A stretch of 64,000 nt of DNA from Mycolicibacterium celeriflavum (lineage in GTDB: Bacteria; Actinomycetota; Actinomycetes; Mycobacteriales; Mycobacteriaceae): NCBI RefSeq assembly GCF_010731795.1, contig NZ_AP022591.1:4774001-4838000 (forward strand). The letters are read 5' to 3'. The translations under genes were made by a program, and so were the position numbers. Under the pieces are notes generated by a model. The model was given only the letters and a program-made list of their open reading frames with translations. It made no database searches and was not told where the DNA came from. Below are positions 1 to 7,861 of this stretch, piece after piece. Positions within the stretch are counted from its first letter, which is position 1. Each line of letters begins with the position of its first letter.

Positions 1-1
1 G

Positions 2-361
2 ACGGTCGACTCACCACCCGCTGGCCCCGACAAGCCCCGGATCGTGGTGTCGCGGACGCGCCCACCGTCGATCGCGCTCGCGGTGCGCGACGCTCTGGGC
101 GGCACGTTGGTCGAGATGGGCTCGGCCGGGGCGAAGGTTGCCTCCGTCGTGCAGGGTCTTTCGGACGTGTACGTGCACGCGGGCGGCCAGTACGAGTGGG
201 ACTCCGCGGCGCCGGTCGCCGTCGCCCGCGCTGCAGGCCTGCACACGTCCCGTATCGACGGGTCGCCGCTGATCTACAACCGGCCCGACCCGTTGCTGCC
301 CGACCTCGTCGTCTGCCGGCCCGAGCTCGCCGAGGCGGTGCTGGCCGTCACGCGTGATTGA
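2..361 (+). CDS. cysQ: 3'(2'),5'-bisphosphate nucleotidase CysQ, C-terminal part (5' truncated by window edge)
   Basis: The reading frame is open from base 2 to the TGA at 359-361, so only the last 119 codons are present. The enzyme family (inositol monophosphatase fold) hydrolyses PAP, the by-product of sulfotransferases and PAPS reduction, to AMP, and belongs to sulfate assimilation. Visible family signatures are MGSAGAKV and the GGQYEWDSAAP stretch, which carries the metal-binding Asp of the IMPase fold, followed by GLHTSRIDGSPL. The next gene starts 8 bases downstream, so the Rrf2 regulator is probably co-transcribed. A sulfotransferase lies 6 kb away, but any link is only inference. Confidence 0.88.
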   Translation, partial: TVDSPPAGPDKPRIVVSRTRPPSIALAVRDALGGTLVEMGSAGAKVASVVQGLSDVYVHAGGQYEWDSAAPVAVARAAGLHTSRIDGSPLIYNRPDPLLPDLVVCRPELAEAVLAVTRD

Positions 362-369
362 CTGGGCAC

Positions 370-846
370 ATGCGCATGTCGGCCAAAGCCGAGTACGCCG
401 TCCGCGCGATGGTGCAACTCGCGACCGCTGAGGACGGTGTCCTCGTCACCACCGACGATCTGGCCAAGGCGCAGGGCATTCCGCCGCAGTTCCTCGTCGA
501 CATCCTCTCCGACCTGCGCACCGACCGCCTGGTGCGCAGCCACCGCGGCCGCGAAGGCGGCTACGAGTTGGCCCGGCCCGCGAAGGCCATCAGCCTCGCC
601 GACGTGCTGCGCTGTATCGACGGTCCGCTGGCCAGCGTCAGAGACATCGGCCTCGGCGATCTGCCCTACACCGGCCCGACCACCCCGCTGACCGACGTCT
701 GGCGGGCGCTGCGGGCAAGCATGCGTTCGGTGCTCGAGCAGACCAGCGTGGCCGACGTGGCCGCCGATGCGCTACCCAAGCATGTACGAAAGCTCGCCGA
801 CGACTACCGCAGTCAAGAGGCCAAGCGCGGCCACTCGTTGAGTTAG
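370..846 (+). CDS. Rrf2-family transcriptional regulator
   Basis: A 158-residue winged-helix protein starting MRMSAKAEYAVRAMVQLA, the typical Rrf2 N-terminus. The recognition helix region lies around residues 25-55 (DDLAKAQGIPPQFLVDIL), and the wing carries the RSHRGREGGYELARP signature. Only one cysteine (LRCIDGP) is present, so the three-Cys cluster ligand set of IscR/NsrR is missing. It may sense something other than an Fe-S cluster or work as a structural DNA binder. ATG 370 was chosen; a TTG at 358 overlapping the cysQ stop is less likely. In M. tuberculosis a homologue (Rv1287) also sits beside sulfate-assimilation genes, so control of sulfur metabolism is a reasonable inference. Confidence 0.88.
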   Translation: MRMSAKAEYAVRAMVQLATAEDGVLVTTDDLAKAQGIPPQFLVDILSDLRTDRLVRSHRGREGGYELARPAKAISLADVLRCIDGPLASVRDIGLGDLPYTGPTTPLTDVWRALRASMRSVLEQTSVADVAADALPKHVRKLADDYRSQEAKRGHSLS

Positions 847-855
847 CGTCGCGGG

Positions 856-1248
856 TCAGCCGGAACCGGATCCGTAGGGACGGGTGATGATCTCGAGGTA
901 ATGGCCCGCGGGATCCTGGAAGTAGACACCGCGACCACCGTCGTTGTGGTTGATCTCGCCCGGGCGCGAGCCATGCGGATCGGCCCAGTGCTGCAGACCA
1001 CGCTCCCGAATACGTCCGTAGATCTCGGAGAACTCGTCCTCGGACACCAGGAATGCGTAATGCTGCGGGCGGATCTCCTCATCGGTGCCGACTTGTGCGT
1101 AATCAAGGCTCGCGTCGTGCGCCAAGGACACTGCCAGGAAAGGGCCGAACTCTTTGGCGGGCGGCAGCCCGAACAACTCGGTGAAGAACCTGGCCGACTG
1201 CTCGCGGTCGCGCGCAGCCACGATGGTGTGGTTGAAAGTGATGGCCAT
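856..1248 (-). CDS. VOC-family (glyoxalase/dioxygenase fold) protein
   Basis: A 130-residue protein with two beta-alpha-beta-beta-beta modules. It begins MAITFNHTIVAARD, with a first-strand His (FNHTIV) in the usual metal-ligand position, and ends GVYFQDPAGHYLEIITRP, the classical VOC C-terminal motif with the Glu ligand. Length fits a single-domain VOC protein. The substrate cannot be deduced. It is convergent with the Rrf2 gene (9-base gap) and lies divergently to the nitronate monooxygenase, 55 bases apart. Confidence 0.82.
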   Translation of the reverse strand: MAITFNHTIVAARDREQSARFFTELFGLPPAKEFGPFLAVSLAHDASLDYAQVGTDEEIRPQHYAFLVSEDEFSEIYGRIRERGLQHWADPHGSRPGEINHNDGGRGVYFQDPAGHYLEIITRPYGSGSG

Positions 1249-1303
1249 ACCGATTCAGTCAACCACCGTCGGCGGCGGGACGGCAACGTTGCACGATGTA
1301 GGC

Positions 1304-2317
1304 ATGACGTTCGACTTTCGAGACCTCGTGCACCCCGTCGTCGTGGCGCCGATGGCGGGCGGACCGTCGACACCCGAACTGGCCGCCGCCGCAACCAGGG
1401 CGGGCGGTCTGGGTTTCGTCCCGGCCGGTTACCTGACCGCCGAGGTGTTCGCCGAGCGTCTCGACGCGGCGCAGCAGCTGGCGTCCGGCCGGGTTGGTGC
1501 CAATCTCTTTGTGCCGCAACCTAGTGCGGCCCTCCCGGAGGCGATCGCGCGCTACTCGGAAGCGCTGGCCCGAGACGCTGAACGCTACGGCACCACGCTC
1601 GGCGAGCCGCGGTTCGACGACGACGCCTGGGCGGCCAAGCTCGACGTCCTGCTCGACCTGCGGCCCGCGGTGGCGTCTTTCACCTTCGGTCTGCCCAGCA
1701 CCGAGGAGATACAAAGGTTGCGCGCGGCGGGTATCACCACGGTCGGCACGGTGACCACGCTGGCCGAGGCGCAGCAGGCGGTCGCGCGCGGCGTGGACGC
1801 GGTGGCTGCGCAGGGACCGGCGGCCGGCGGGCACCGCGGCACCTTCGACCCGACCGCGCAGCCGTCGGATATCCCGTTGGACGCGCTGCTGGCTTCGCTG
1901 ATCGAAACCGTCGACGTGCCCGTCGTCGCCGCCGGAGGCCTGATGACCGCTGAGGACGTCGACCGGGTGCGGCGCGCCGGCGCGGTGGCCGCTCAACTCG
2001 GAACCGCGTTCCTGCTCGCCGACGAGGCGGGCAGTAGCGTCGTGCACCGCGGGGCGCTGCAAGACGACGCGTTCACCGAAACCGCTGTGACGAAGGCGTT
2101 CTCGGGACGTTACGCGCGCGGACTGCGCAACCGGTTCATCGACGAGCACGAGCCCGAGGCACCGTTCGGCTACCCCGAGGTCCACTATCTGACGAGCCCG
2201 TTGCGCGCAGCAGCAGTCCGCGCGGGCGATGCGCACGGCGTGAATGTGTGGGCAGGCAGCGGTTTCCGGAAGGTCAGGTCCGGATCGGTGGCCGAAATCT
2301 TCAGCACGCTGGTCTGA
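1304..2317 (+). CDS. Nitronate monooxygenase / 2-nitropropane dioxygenase family FMN enzyme
   Basis: A 337-residue TIM-barrel flavoprotein. The start MTFDFRDLVHPVVVAPMAGGPS and AAAATRAGGLGFVPAGY match the NMO N-terminus. GPAAGGHRGTF (about residue 180) contains the catalytic His of class I enzymes, and VPVVAAGGLMTAEDV plus GAVAAQLGTAFL form the FMN phosphate-binding part. The family oxidises alkyl nitronates such as propionate-3-nitronate. ATG 1304 was chosen because the residues before it do not resemble the family. It has no clear operon partner: the following VOC gene is convergent. Confidence 0.88.
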   Translation: MTFDFRDLVHPVVVAPMAGGPSTPELAAAATRAGGLGFVPAGYLTAEVFAERLDAAQQLASGRVGANLFVPQPSAALPEAIARYSEALARDAERYGTTLGEPRFDDDAWAAKLDVLLDLRPAVASFTFGLPSTEEIQRLRAAGITTVGTVTTLAEAQQAVARGVDAVAAQGPAAGGHRGTFDPTAQPSDIPLDALLASLIETVDVPVVAAGGLMTAEDVDRVRRAGAVAAQLGTAFLLADEAGSSVVHRGALQDDAFTETAVTKAFSGRYARGLRNRFIDEHEPEAPFGYPEVHYLTSPLRAAAVRAGDAHGVNVWAGSGFRKVRSGSVAEIFSTLV

Positions 2318-2332
2318 TCCGTTCAGGCCGGG

Positions 2333-2746
2333 TCACTTGGGGGCGGTCAACTCCAGCGCGATGTTGTCCGGGTCGCGGAACTCGAGGATGTAGGACGGCC
2401 CGATGTCCTTGATCGGTTCATGGGCGACACCGAGATCATCGAGATGCCTTGCGGCGGAATCGAGTTCGTCCTTGCTGAGCATACGGAACGCGACGTGGTC
2501 GAGGCCGGTGCGGTTCTCGTCGAAGCGGTCGGTGGCCGCAGGCCGCAAACCCACCAGCATGCCGCCGAGGTCGTAGATCACGCCGCCGAACAGGAAGCTC
2601 AGCGCGTCGCGGGTGGCCGCGTCGGCGCCTTCGGGGAGCTCGAACAGGACGCGCCAGCCGAACACGGCTTCGTAGAACTCGCGCGACCGCTCGATGTCGG
2701 TGACGGTCAAGCGGATGTGCGCGATGGACGTGGTGGTGATCGCCAT
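2333..2746 (-). CDS. VOC-family (glyoxalase-like) protein
   Basis: A 137-residue protein with the VOC pattern: SIAHIRLTVTDIERSREFYEAVFGW at the N-terminus (His ligand), HVAFRML in the middle, and SYILEFRDPDNIALELTAP at the C-terminus. This resembles bleomycin-resistance/glyoxalase-like proteins common in actinobacteria. ATG 2746 is preferred over an in-frame start at 2755. It lies 36 bases from the divergent LLM-class oxidoreductase, so the two may share a regulatory region. The reaction is unknown. Confidence 0.82.
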   Translation of the reverse strand: MAITTTSIAHIRLTVTDIERSREFYEAVFGWRVLFELPEGADAATRDALSFLFGGVIYDLGGMLVGLRPAATDRFDENRTGLDHVAFRMLSKDELDSAARHLDDLGVAHEPIKDIGPSYILEFRDPDNIALELTAPK

Positions 2747-2782
2747 GCCCCTCATGCTGCCAGCCGTGCCAGAATCGCCGTC

Positions 2783-3679
2783 GTGCAGATCGGGATGACG
2801 ATGCCGGTGATGGAGCCCAACCTCGACGCCGCCACGCTCAAGGCATGGGCGCGGGCGATCGACGACGGGCCGTTCTCCTCACTGTGCTGGGGTGAGCGCA
2901 TCGCGTTCGACAATCCGGAAACCCTGACGCTCCTCGGCGCGCTCGCCGCCTGGACCGATCGGGTCCGGTTGGTGACGACCGTCGTGGTTCCGCAGCTGCA
3001 CGACCCCGTCATGCTGGCCAAGGCGCTGGCCACTGGAGACATGCTGTGCGGGGGGAGGTTGACCGTCGGTCTCGGGGTCGGCGGCAGGGCCGAGGACTAC
3101 CGTGCGGTCGCCGCGGACCCTGCTACCCAGACGATGCGGGGGATGGCCGACCGTGTCGCGGTGATGCGGCGGGTCTGGGCAGGTGAGAAGGTCACCGAGT
3201 CCGTCGTTCCGGTCGGCCCGCGCCCCATGCAGTCCGGCGGGCCGACGCTGCTGGTCGGCACGATCGGCCCGAAGACGGTTCGCAGTGCTGCGCAGTGGGC
3301 GGACGGGTTGGCGGGTACGACGCTTGATCTCGACGTCGACCGGCAGAACGAACTGTTCGATGTCGCCCGCACCGCGTGGGCGCAGGTGGGAAAGCCCCCG
3401 CCACACCTGGCCACCTCGTTCTGGTTCGCGATGGGCGACGGCGATGGACCGCGCGCACAGGTGCACCGGCATCTGCGGCGCTACATGAACTGGATTCCCG
3501 CCGACGTCGTCGACGCGATGGCGCCCATGACGGGATGGGCGGGAAGCGAAAACGAGCTGCTCGACGTGCTGCACCGCTTCGAGGACGTCGGCACCGATGA
3601 GATCCACCTGATCCCGACGAGTTCGGACATCGACCAGGTGCGCAGAGTCGCCGAGGTGGCCAAGGAGTTCACGACGTAG
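2783..3679 (+). CDS. LLM-class flavin- or F420-dependent oxidoreductase
   Basis: A 298-residue luciferase-like monooxygenase-fold protein. It starts at GTG 2783 (MQIGMTMPVMEPNLDA) and shows the fold signatures WAAWTDRVRLVTTVVVPQLHDPVMLAKALATGD and GGRLTVGLGVGGRAEDY near residues 55-100, with LLVGTIGPKTVRSAAQWADG later. Mycobacteria have many such proteins, most using F420H2. Which cofactor this one uses cannot be read from the sequence. It stands alone between a divergent VOC gene and a small secreted-protein gene. Confidence 0.85.
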   Translation: MQIGMTMPVMEPNLDAATLKAWARAIDDGPFSSLCWGERIAFDNPETLTLLGALAAWTDRVRLVTTVVVPQLHDPVMLAKALATGDMLCGGRLTVGLGVGGRAEDYRAVAADPATQTMRGMADRVAVMRRVWAGEKVTESVVPVGPRPMQSGGPTLLVGTIGPKTVRSAAQWADGLAGTTLDLDVDRQNELFDVARTAWAQVGKPPPHLATSFWFAMGDGDGPRAQVHRHLRRYMNWIPADVVDAMAPMTGWAGSENELLDVLHRFEDVGTDEIHLIPTSSDIDQVRRVAEVAKEFTT

Positions 3680-3818
3680 TGGCCGGGGGGCGGGTGGCCG
3701 GTCGGAGCGCGGGGTGGCACGATGGAACTGTCGGGGAAGTCGTGAGCGCCTTGTCGTGTTGCACGCAACGGCAAGCGTTTTATGCAGCGGCGAGGCAGAC
3801 AGCCGAGAGGAATTCACG

Positions 3819-4046
3819 ATGACGATGACGACACTGAAGAAGATCGCAGCCGGGGCCGTGATGGCCGGTGCGCTCGGGATCACGTCGGTCGGCCTTGGTG
3901 CAGGTCAGGCGGTCGCCGACGATGAGTGGTGGTGGTGGGATCCGCCGCCGCCGGGCCACTTCGTCCCGTCGCCGGGGCACATCTCTCACATTCCGGGTGT
4001 GCCACCGCCAGGCCACTGGGACAAGCCGTGGAAGTGGGGCCATTAG
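3819..4046 (+). CDS. Small secreted Trp/Pro/Gly/His-rich protein
   Basis: A 75-residue protein. Residues 1-33 form a signal peptide: KK in the n-region, a hydrophobic core AAGAVMAGALGITSVGLGAG, and a likely cut after AVA-33. The mature 42 residues start DDEWWWWDPPPPGH and contain three PGH tripeptides (PPGH, SPGH, PPGH) and several Trp. A GAGAGG-like ribosome site (3805-3810) precedes ATG 3819 by 8 bases. Short exported proteins with this composition recur in mycobacteria, but I know no function. A metal-binding or surface role is speculation based on the His and Trp. Confidence 0.75.
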   Translation: MTMTTLKKIAAGAVMAGALGITSVGLGAGQAVADDEWWWWDPPPPGHFVPSPGHISHIPGVPPPGHWDKPWKWGH

Positions 4047-4049
4047 GCC

Positions 4050-4898
4050 TCAGGACTCTGCAGCGGCGTCTTTCGGGAAGTTCACATCCTTGGTGACGGC
4101 TTCCCATGCGTCGATGGAGGCCGAGAATGCGGCCAGCTTGTCCCGGACCGCCTTGAGCACGTCGCGGCCGAGCAGTAGCCGCAGCGGTGGTTCGTCGAGC
4201 GTGCTCACCATCAACACCGCCTCGGCGACCTTGCGGGGGTCGCCGGGCAGGTGGTTGGCGAACTCCTTGATCATGGTCTTGCGGGCGCCGACGTTCTCGT
4301 CGTAGTCGGTGATCGGGGTTGTCGATTCCCACATCGAGCGGGCCGCCCAGTCGGTGCGGAACGCGCCGGGTTCGATCGCGGTCACCCGGATGCCGAATGG
4401 CTTGACCTCTTGGGCGAGGGCCTCGGTCAACGCTTCGAGGGCGAACTTCGTCGAGGAGTAGTACGCGTTCGGCGGATTGGCCACCAGACCCGTCATCGAC
4501 GAGATGTTGATGATGTGGCCGGATTGGCGGGCGCGCATCTGGGGCAGTACGGCCTTGATGGTGTCGACGACGCCGAAGTAGTTGGTGTCGAACAGCTTGC
4601 GGACCTTCTCGTCCTCGCCCTCCTCGACAGCCGACAGGTATCCGTGTCCGGCGTTGTTGACCAGAACATCGATGCCACCGAACGCGTCGATCGCTCGCTG
4701 GACCGCGGCGGTGATCTGGCTCTTGTCGGAAACGTCGAGCGCGACGACCACCGCGCGGTCACCGAAGCTCTCGGCGAAGTCGGCCACCGTCTCGGTGCGA
4801 CGAGCGGTTACCACCACCGAGTGCCCCGCTTGTAGGGCAGCAGCGGCGATCTCACGCCCGATGCCGGTGGAGCAACCGGTGATCAGCCAGCGGGCCAT
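4050..4898 (-). CDS. Short-chain dehydrogenase/reductase (classical SDR)
   Basis: A 282-residue NAD(P)-dependent oxidoreductase. The cofactor motif is TGCSTGIG (residues 8-15), NNAG is near residue 86, and the active site is Ser (NISSMTG) with YYSSTKFALE (Tyr-x3-Lys) near 155-160. GAFRTDW follows the active site. An Arg pair in TARRTE after beta-2 suggests NADP preference. It is the last gene of a minus-strand operon, starting 2 bases after the upstream gene's stop. It is convergent with the small secreted protein, with only 3 bases between them. Substrate unknown. Confidence 0.9.
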   Translation of the reverse strand: MARWLITGCSTGIGREIAAAALQAGHSVVVTARRTETVADFAESFGDRAVVVALDVSDKSQITAAVQRAIDAFGGIDVLVNNAGHGYLSAVEEGEDEKVRKLFDTNYFGVVDTIKAVLPQMRARQSGHIINISSMTGLVANPPNAYYSSTKFALEALTEALAQEVKPFGIRVTAIEPGAFRTDWAARSMWESTTPITDYDENVGARKTMIKEFANHLPGDPRKVAEAVLMVSTLDEPPLRLLLGRDVLKAVRDKLAAFSASIDAWEAVTKDVNFPKDAAAES

Positions 4899-4900
4899 GT

Positions 4901-6154
4901 CTACAGTGTTCCTTCCGGTAGCCGGCGCAGATAGGCGGCGCGACGATTCGCCAGCTCGGTGGCGCGTTCCGCGGCCGACACCCGGCGCAGAGTCGGCACG
5001 TCCTTCTCCAGGCTGTCGAGTGCGACGACCCGGCCGCGGGCGCCGAGGTCCGGCTTGGGACCCTCCTCGCCGAACTCGGCCATCCGCAGCGTGAGAATGC
5101 CTTCGGTCAGACCGTCGGAGTCGATCCAGTTGGCGACACCGGGGTCGGTCGGGGCGATGACATAGGTGTAGGTGCCGTCTTCATTCGGCATCGACTGCGC
5201 CTTGTTCAGGCTGCCGGTGCGGTCGACGATGTCGAGCGTCGTGCCCCAGATATTGCTCAGCGGGACGGTGAAGTATTCGGCGCCGCCGTCGCTGACGTCC
5301 ACGACGAAGGCCTCGCCGGGCTTCAGGTCGAACCGGCCCATCACGTAGACCTGGTTGCGCATCGCGCCGACCCGGTCGGCGGACCATGCGAGGTCGAAAT
5401 GGTTCGGCGGCATCTTGTAGATACCGTGGCTGAGCTTTCCCGTGAAGTTCGCGAAGTACGACATCATCGCCGCGGTGGCATCGGCCTGCTCGTCAATGGT
5501 TCTGGCCGGTGCCGACGGTTGGCCACCCAGCCGTTGCACCGCAAGGTGGTTCGGGTCATCGCGGTCCCAGTGCAGCAGGACGTCGCGGATGTAGAACTCG
5601 TGCGCTTCGGAGGTGGTCTGCACGTGGTTGGTCCTGCCGTCGGCGGGCCGGGAGTCGACGTTGATGGTGAACGAGCCGTCGGCCTCGACCTCCATGGTGC
5701 GGCCGTTGAGCACCGCGACGGTGCCCATGTTGGCGTCCCACAGCGTGAAGTAGTTCTCGGTCATCCGGTTCTCGCCGACGCGGCCGTGGATCTCGTAACG
5801 TTCGTCACCGGAGATCGGGATGACGCGGTAGACACTGTCGGGATTGTCGATGCCCCAGCGTGATCCGGGTATCGAGCGGCCGGCTACGGGGTGAGCCAGC
5901 CGGGTGATGCAGCTGACCTTCGGCCGCAGCTTGTCCTGGTTCGACGACCACACCGCGGCGGAGAACATCACCTCGGCGAACGCATCGTCGAAGCGCTCGC
6001 GCATGGCGTCGGAGGCTTTCGCACGGCCGAGCCAGGTCTCGGCGACGCTGCGGTACGCCGCCTTGACCGTCGGGTGGTTCGTGAGCTCGAGTGCCGCCAG
6101 TTCCTGTTCGTGCTGCGAGGCCGTCGCAACGGGATCGCCGGTGAATTCGGTCAT
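4901..6154 (-). CDS. DUF1214-like protein of unknown function
   Basis: A 417-residue protein without signal peptide or membrane segments. The central region (IPISGDERYEIHGRVGENR, ENYFTLWDANMGTV, DGSFTINVDSRPADGRTNH) and the C-terminal part (GTYTYVIAPTDPGVANWIDSDG) resemble DUF1214/DUF1254-type beta-rich proteins. The function is unknown. ATG 6154 overlaps the sulfotransferase stop in an ATGA junction (6151-6154), which fixes the start and indicates translational coupling. Its place between a sulfotransferase and an SDR suggests a shared lipid or sterol-like substrate, but this is inference. Confidence 0.75.
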   Translation of the reverse strand: MTEFTGDPVATASQHEQELAALELTNHPTVKAAYRSVAETWLGRAKASDAMRERFDDAFAEVMFSAAVWSSNQDKLRPKVSCITRLAHPVAGRSIPGSRWGIDNPDSVYRVIPISGDERYEIHGRVGENRMTENYFTLWDANMGTVAVLNGRTMEVEADGSFTINVDSRPADGRTNHVQTTSEAHEFYIRDVLLHWDRDDPNHLAVQRLGGQPSAPARTIDEQADATAAMMSYFANFTGKLSHGIYKMPPNHFDLAWSADRVGAMRNQVYVMGRFDLKPGEAFVVDVSDGGAEYFTVPLSNIWGTTLDIVDRTGSLNKAQSMPNEDGTYTYVIAPTDPGVANWIDSDGLTEGILTLRMAEFGEEGPKPDLGARGRVVALDSLEKDVPTLRRVSAAERATELANRRAAYLRRLPEGTL

Positions 6155-7338
6155 CGCGTCCTTCCATGGGTTGCGCCGCAACGGAACCGGTCGTTGTATG
6201 CCGCGAACCGCTCGTCGATCTGATCGTCACTGAGGCCGTAGTCCGACGCCGAATACGGTGGCCGGGCGAGTTCACGCGGCCGGTCGGTCAGCCACCGGCG
6301 CATCGCCGTCTCCGCGCCGGCAGTCAGTGGCACACCGATCGCGTCGTAGACCCGCGACACCTGCGCGATCGGATCGGCGACAGCGTCGGCGAACTCGATG
6401 TCGGTGCAACGCACCGACTCGTCGCGCCATCGGGACCGGGTCGCCATGGCGCGGTCGTTGGTCCATCCCATGCGCTGCAGCCACTCCGCGCCGACGCGGT
6501 GGCGGTCCACACGGTCGGCGTGCATCGCGTGCAGCGTCGCGTTGAGGCTCGCTCCCGACGGGATGTTTTCCTTCGGGTCCCGGTGCATGTGCACGATGTG
6601 CAGGTCGGGAAAGCGGGCCCGCAAGATGTCCAGATAGCCAAGGTGGGCAGGCGATTTCAGTACCCAGCGCGGTGCTGTCAGGCCCGCCTGGCGCTTCTGC
6701 CACTGCAGGAACTGCAGCATGCGGTGCAGGTAGTCGTACGCCGGAGCGAAGTCCTGGTGATCGATCCACGACCGGTATGCGGGAACGTGCGCTCCCGACT
6801 CGGGCACATGCGACAGGAACGCGTCGGAGAGGAAGACGATCTCCTCCTCGGGTTCGCGCGCGTACATCGGATGGATAGAGAACAACTCCGGTGCGTGCTC
6901 GCGCGACGTCGCTTCGCGCCGCTCGCTGATGGCGATCCGCGGATCCTCGCGGTCGGCGAAGTCGTAACCCAACTTCGGCGCGACCTCGACGACTTCCCAG
7001 CCGTGGGCGCAGTGGAACCGGTCGTCGGCGGCCAACAGGCGCTGCAGCAGCGTGGTACCGCTGCGCATCATGCCGACCACCACGATCGGCGCGCCGATGA
7101 CCTCGTCGGTGATCTCTGGATGCCGCCGGATCCACTCCTGGGCGCGCAGTCGCATCCGCAGGCTGTGGATCAGACCCGAGCGCAGGATGTGTACGCCGAT
7201 GTCGTTGAGGTCAGCAGCGGCGTAGCTGTCGCCGAGAACCGTCAGCGGTTCAGTGAAGGGCAGCGGCCCCCAATCCTCGAGGCCTTCCTTCTGCTGCGCG
7301 GCGGCCATCAGCCCGGCAGCGTCGAAGGGATGTCGCAC
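6151..7338 (-). CDS. PAPS-dependent sulfotransferase family protein
   Basis: A 395-residue protein. IVVVGMMRSGTTLLQRLL (about residues 85-102) is the 5'-phosphosulfate-binding loop of the bacterial sulfotransferase family, and WVLKSPAHLGYLDIL with IVHMHRDPKENIPS (about 215-255) gives the 3'-phosphate-binding segment. Such proteins transfer sulfate from PAPS to hydroxyls; mycobacteria use them on lipids and glycolipids. It lies second in the operon, 4 bases after the NTF2-like gene and overlapping the next gene by 4 bases. Its product PAP would be removed by CysQ, whose gene end lies at the left edge. Acceptor unknown. Confidence 0.87.
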   Translation of the reverse strand: MRHPFDAAGLMAAAQQKEGLEDWGPLPFTEPLTVLGDSYAAADLNDIGVHILRSGLIHSLRMRLRAQEWIRRHPEITDEVIGAPIVVVGMMRSGTTLLQRLLAADDRFHCAHGWEVVEVAPKLGYDFADREDPRIAISERREATSREHAPELFSIHPMYAREPEEEIVFLSDAFLSHVPESGAHVPAYRSWIDHQDFAPAYDYLHRMLQFLQWQKRQAGLTAPRWVLKSPAHLGYLDILRARFPDLHIVHMHRDPKENIPSGASLNATLHAMHADRVDRHRVGAEWLQRMGWTNDRAMATRSRWRDESVRCTDIEFADAVADPIAQVSRVYDAIGVPLTAGAETAMRRWLTDRPRELARPPYSASDYGLSDDQIDERFAAYNDRFRCGATHGRTR

Positions 7339-7342
7339 GGGA

Positions 7343-7786
7343 TCAGAACTTCAGGTGTGCGCTGGTGTCGCCGACTTGGTCGACGTACATGGTGCGGCTG
7401 TCGAACCACCACACGCCGTCGATGCGGTGGAAGGTGTCGCGGTAGTGGCCGGTGACGATGACCTGCAGCGGCAGTTCGGGGGTCGCCTGGGTGACGCAGT
7501 AGTACGCGCTGGCGCTGGCGGTGCCTGCGGCCTCGTCGACCTCTATCCGCACATTGGTGGTGAAGTGTTTGGTCTTCGGGGTGCCGTCGTCGTGGATGCG
7601 GGTCGCCATCTCGTACATCTGGCGGACCCGGGTTGTGCCTTCGAACACGGTTTCCGGAGGACCGTCCTCCATGCCGCAGATGCGACCGTGGGCGAACAGC
7701 GCTGCCACGCCGTCCAGGTCCCCGGCGTCGATCCGTTCGGCGTAGGTGTACACCAAGTTCTCGATCTCGCGGGCGGCGTCGCTCAT
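7343..7786 (-). CDS. NTF2/SnoaL-like protein
   Basis: A 147-residue single-domain cone-fold protein. It starts MSDAAREIENLVYTYAERIDAGDLDGVAALFAHGRI, the classic SnoaL/NTF2 first helices, and continues RQMYEMATRIHDDGTPKTKHFTTNVRI and GHYRDTFHRIDGVWWFDSRTMYVD. Relatives include steroid isomerases, dehydratases and small dioxygenase subunits, so the exact activity is open. ATG 7786 is preferred over 7810. It is the first gene of the four-gene minus-strand operon and lies divergently to an SDR with 75 bases between them. Confidence 0.82.
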   Translation of the reverse strand: MSDAAREIENLVYTYAERIDAGDLDGVAALFAHGRICGMEDGPPETVFEGTTRVRQMYEMATRIHDDGTPKTKHFTTNVRIEVDEAAGTASASAYYCVTQATPELPLQVIVTGHYRDTFHRIDGVWWFDSRTMYVDQVGDTSAHLKF

Positions 7787-7848
7787 CGAGCGGTAGACAA
7801 CCAGTCGCAAAGTGTCATGTCAACGATTCGGCGCCTCGCGGCCGTCGC

Positions 7849-7861
7849 TACTGTTCAGTCC
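7849..7861 (+). promoter_or_regulatory. Candidate -10 element for a leaderless SDR transcript
   Basis: TACTGT at 7849-7854 fits the mycobacterial SigA -10 pattern TANNNT and ends exactly 7 bases before GTG 7862. Transcription would then start on the start codon, a leaderless mRNA as is common in mycobacteria. This supports GTG 7862 as the real start, although an in-frame ATG lies at 7817. Confidence 0.45.
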
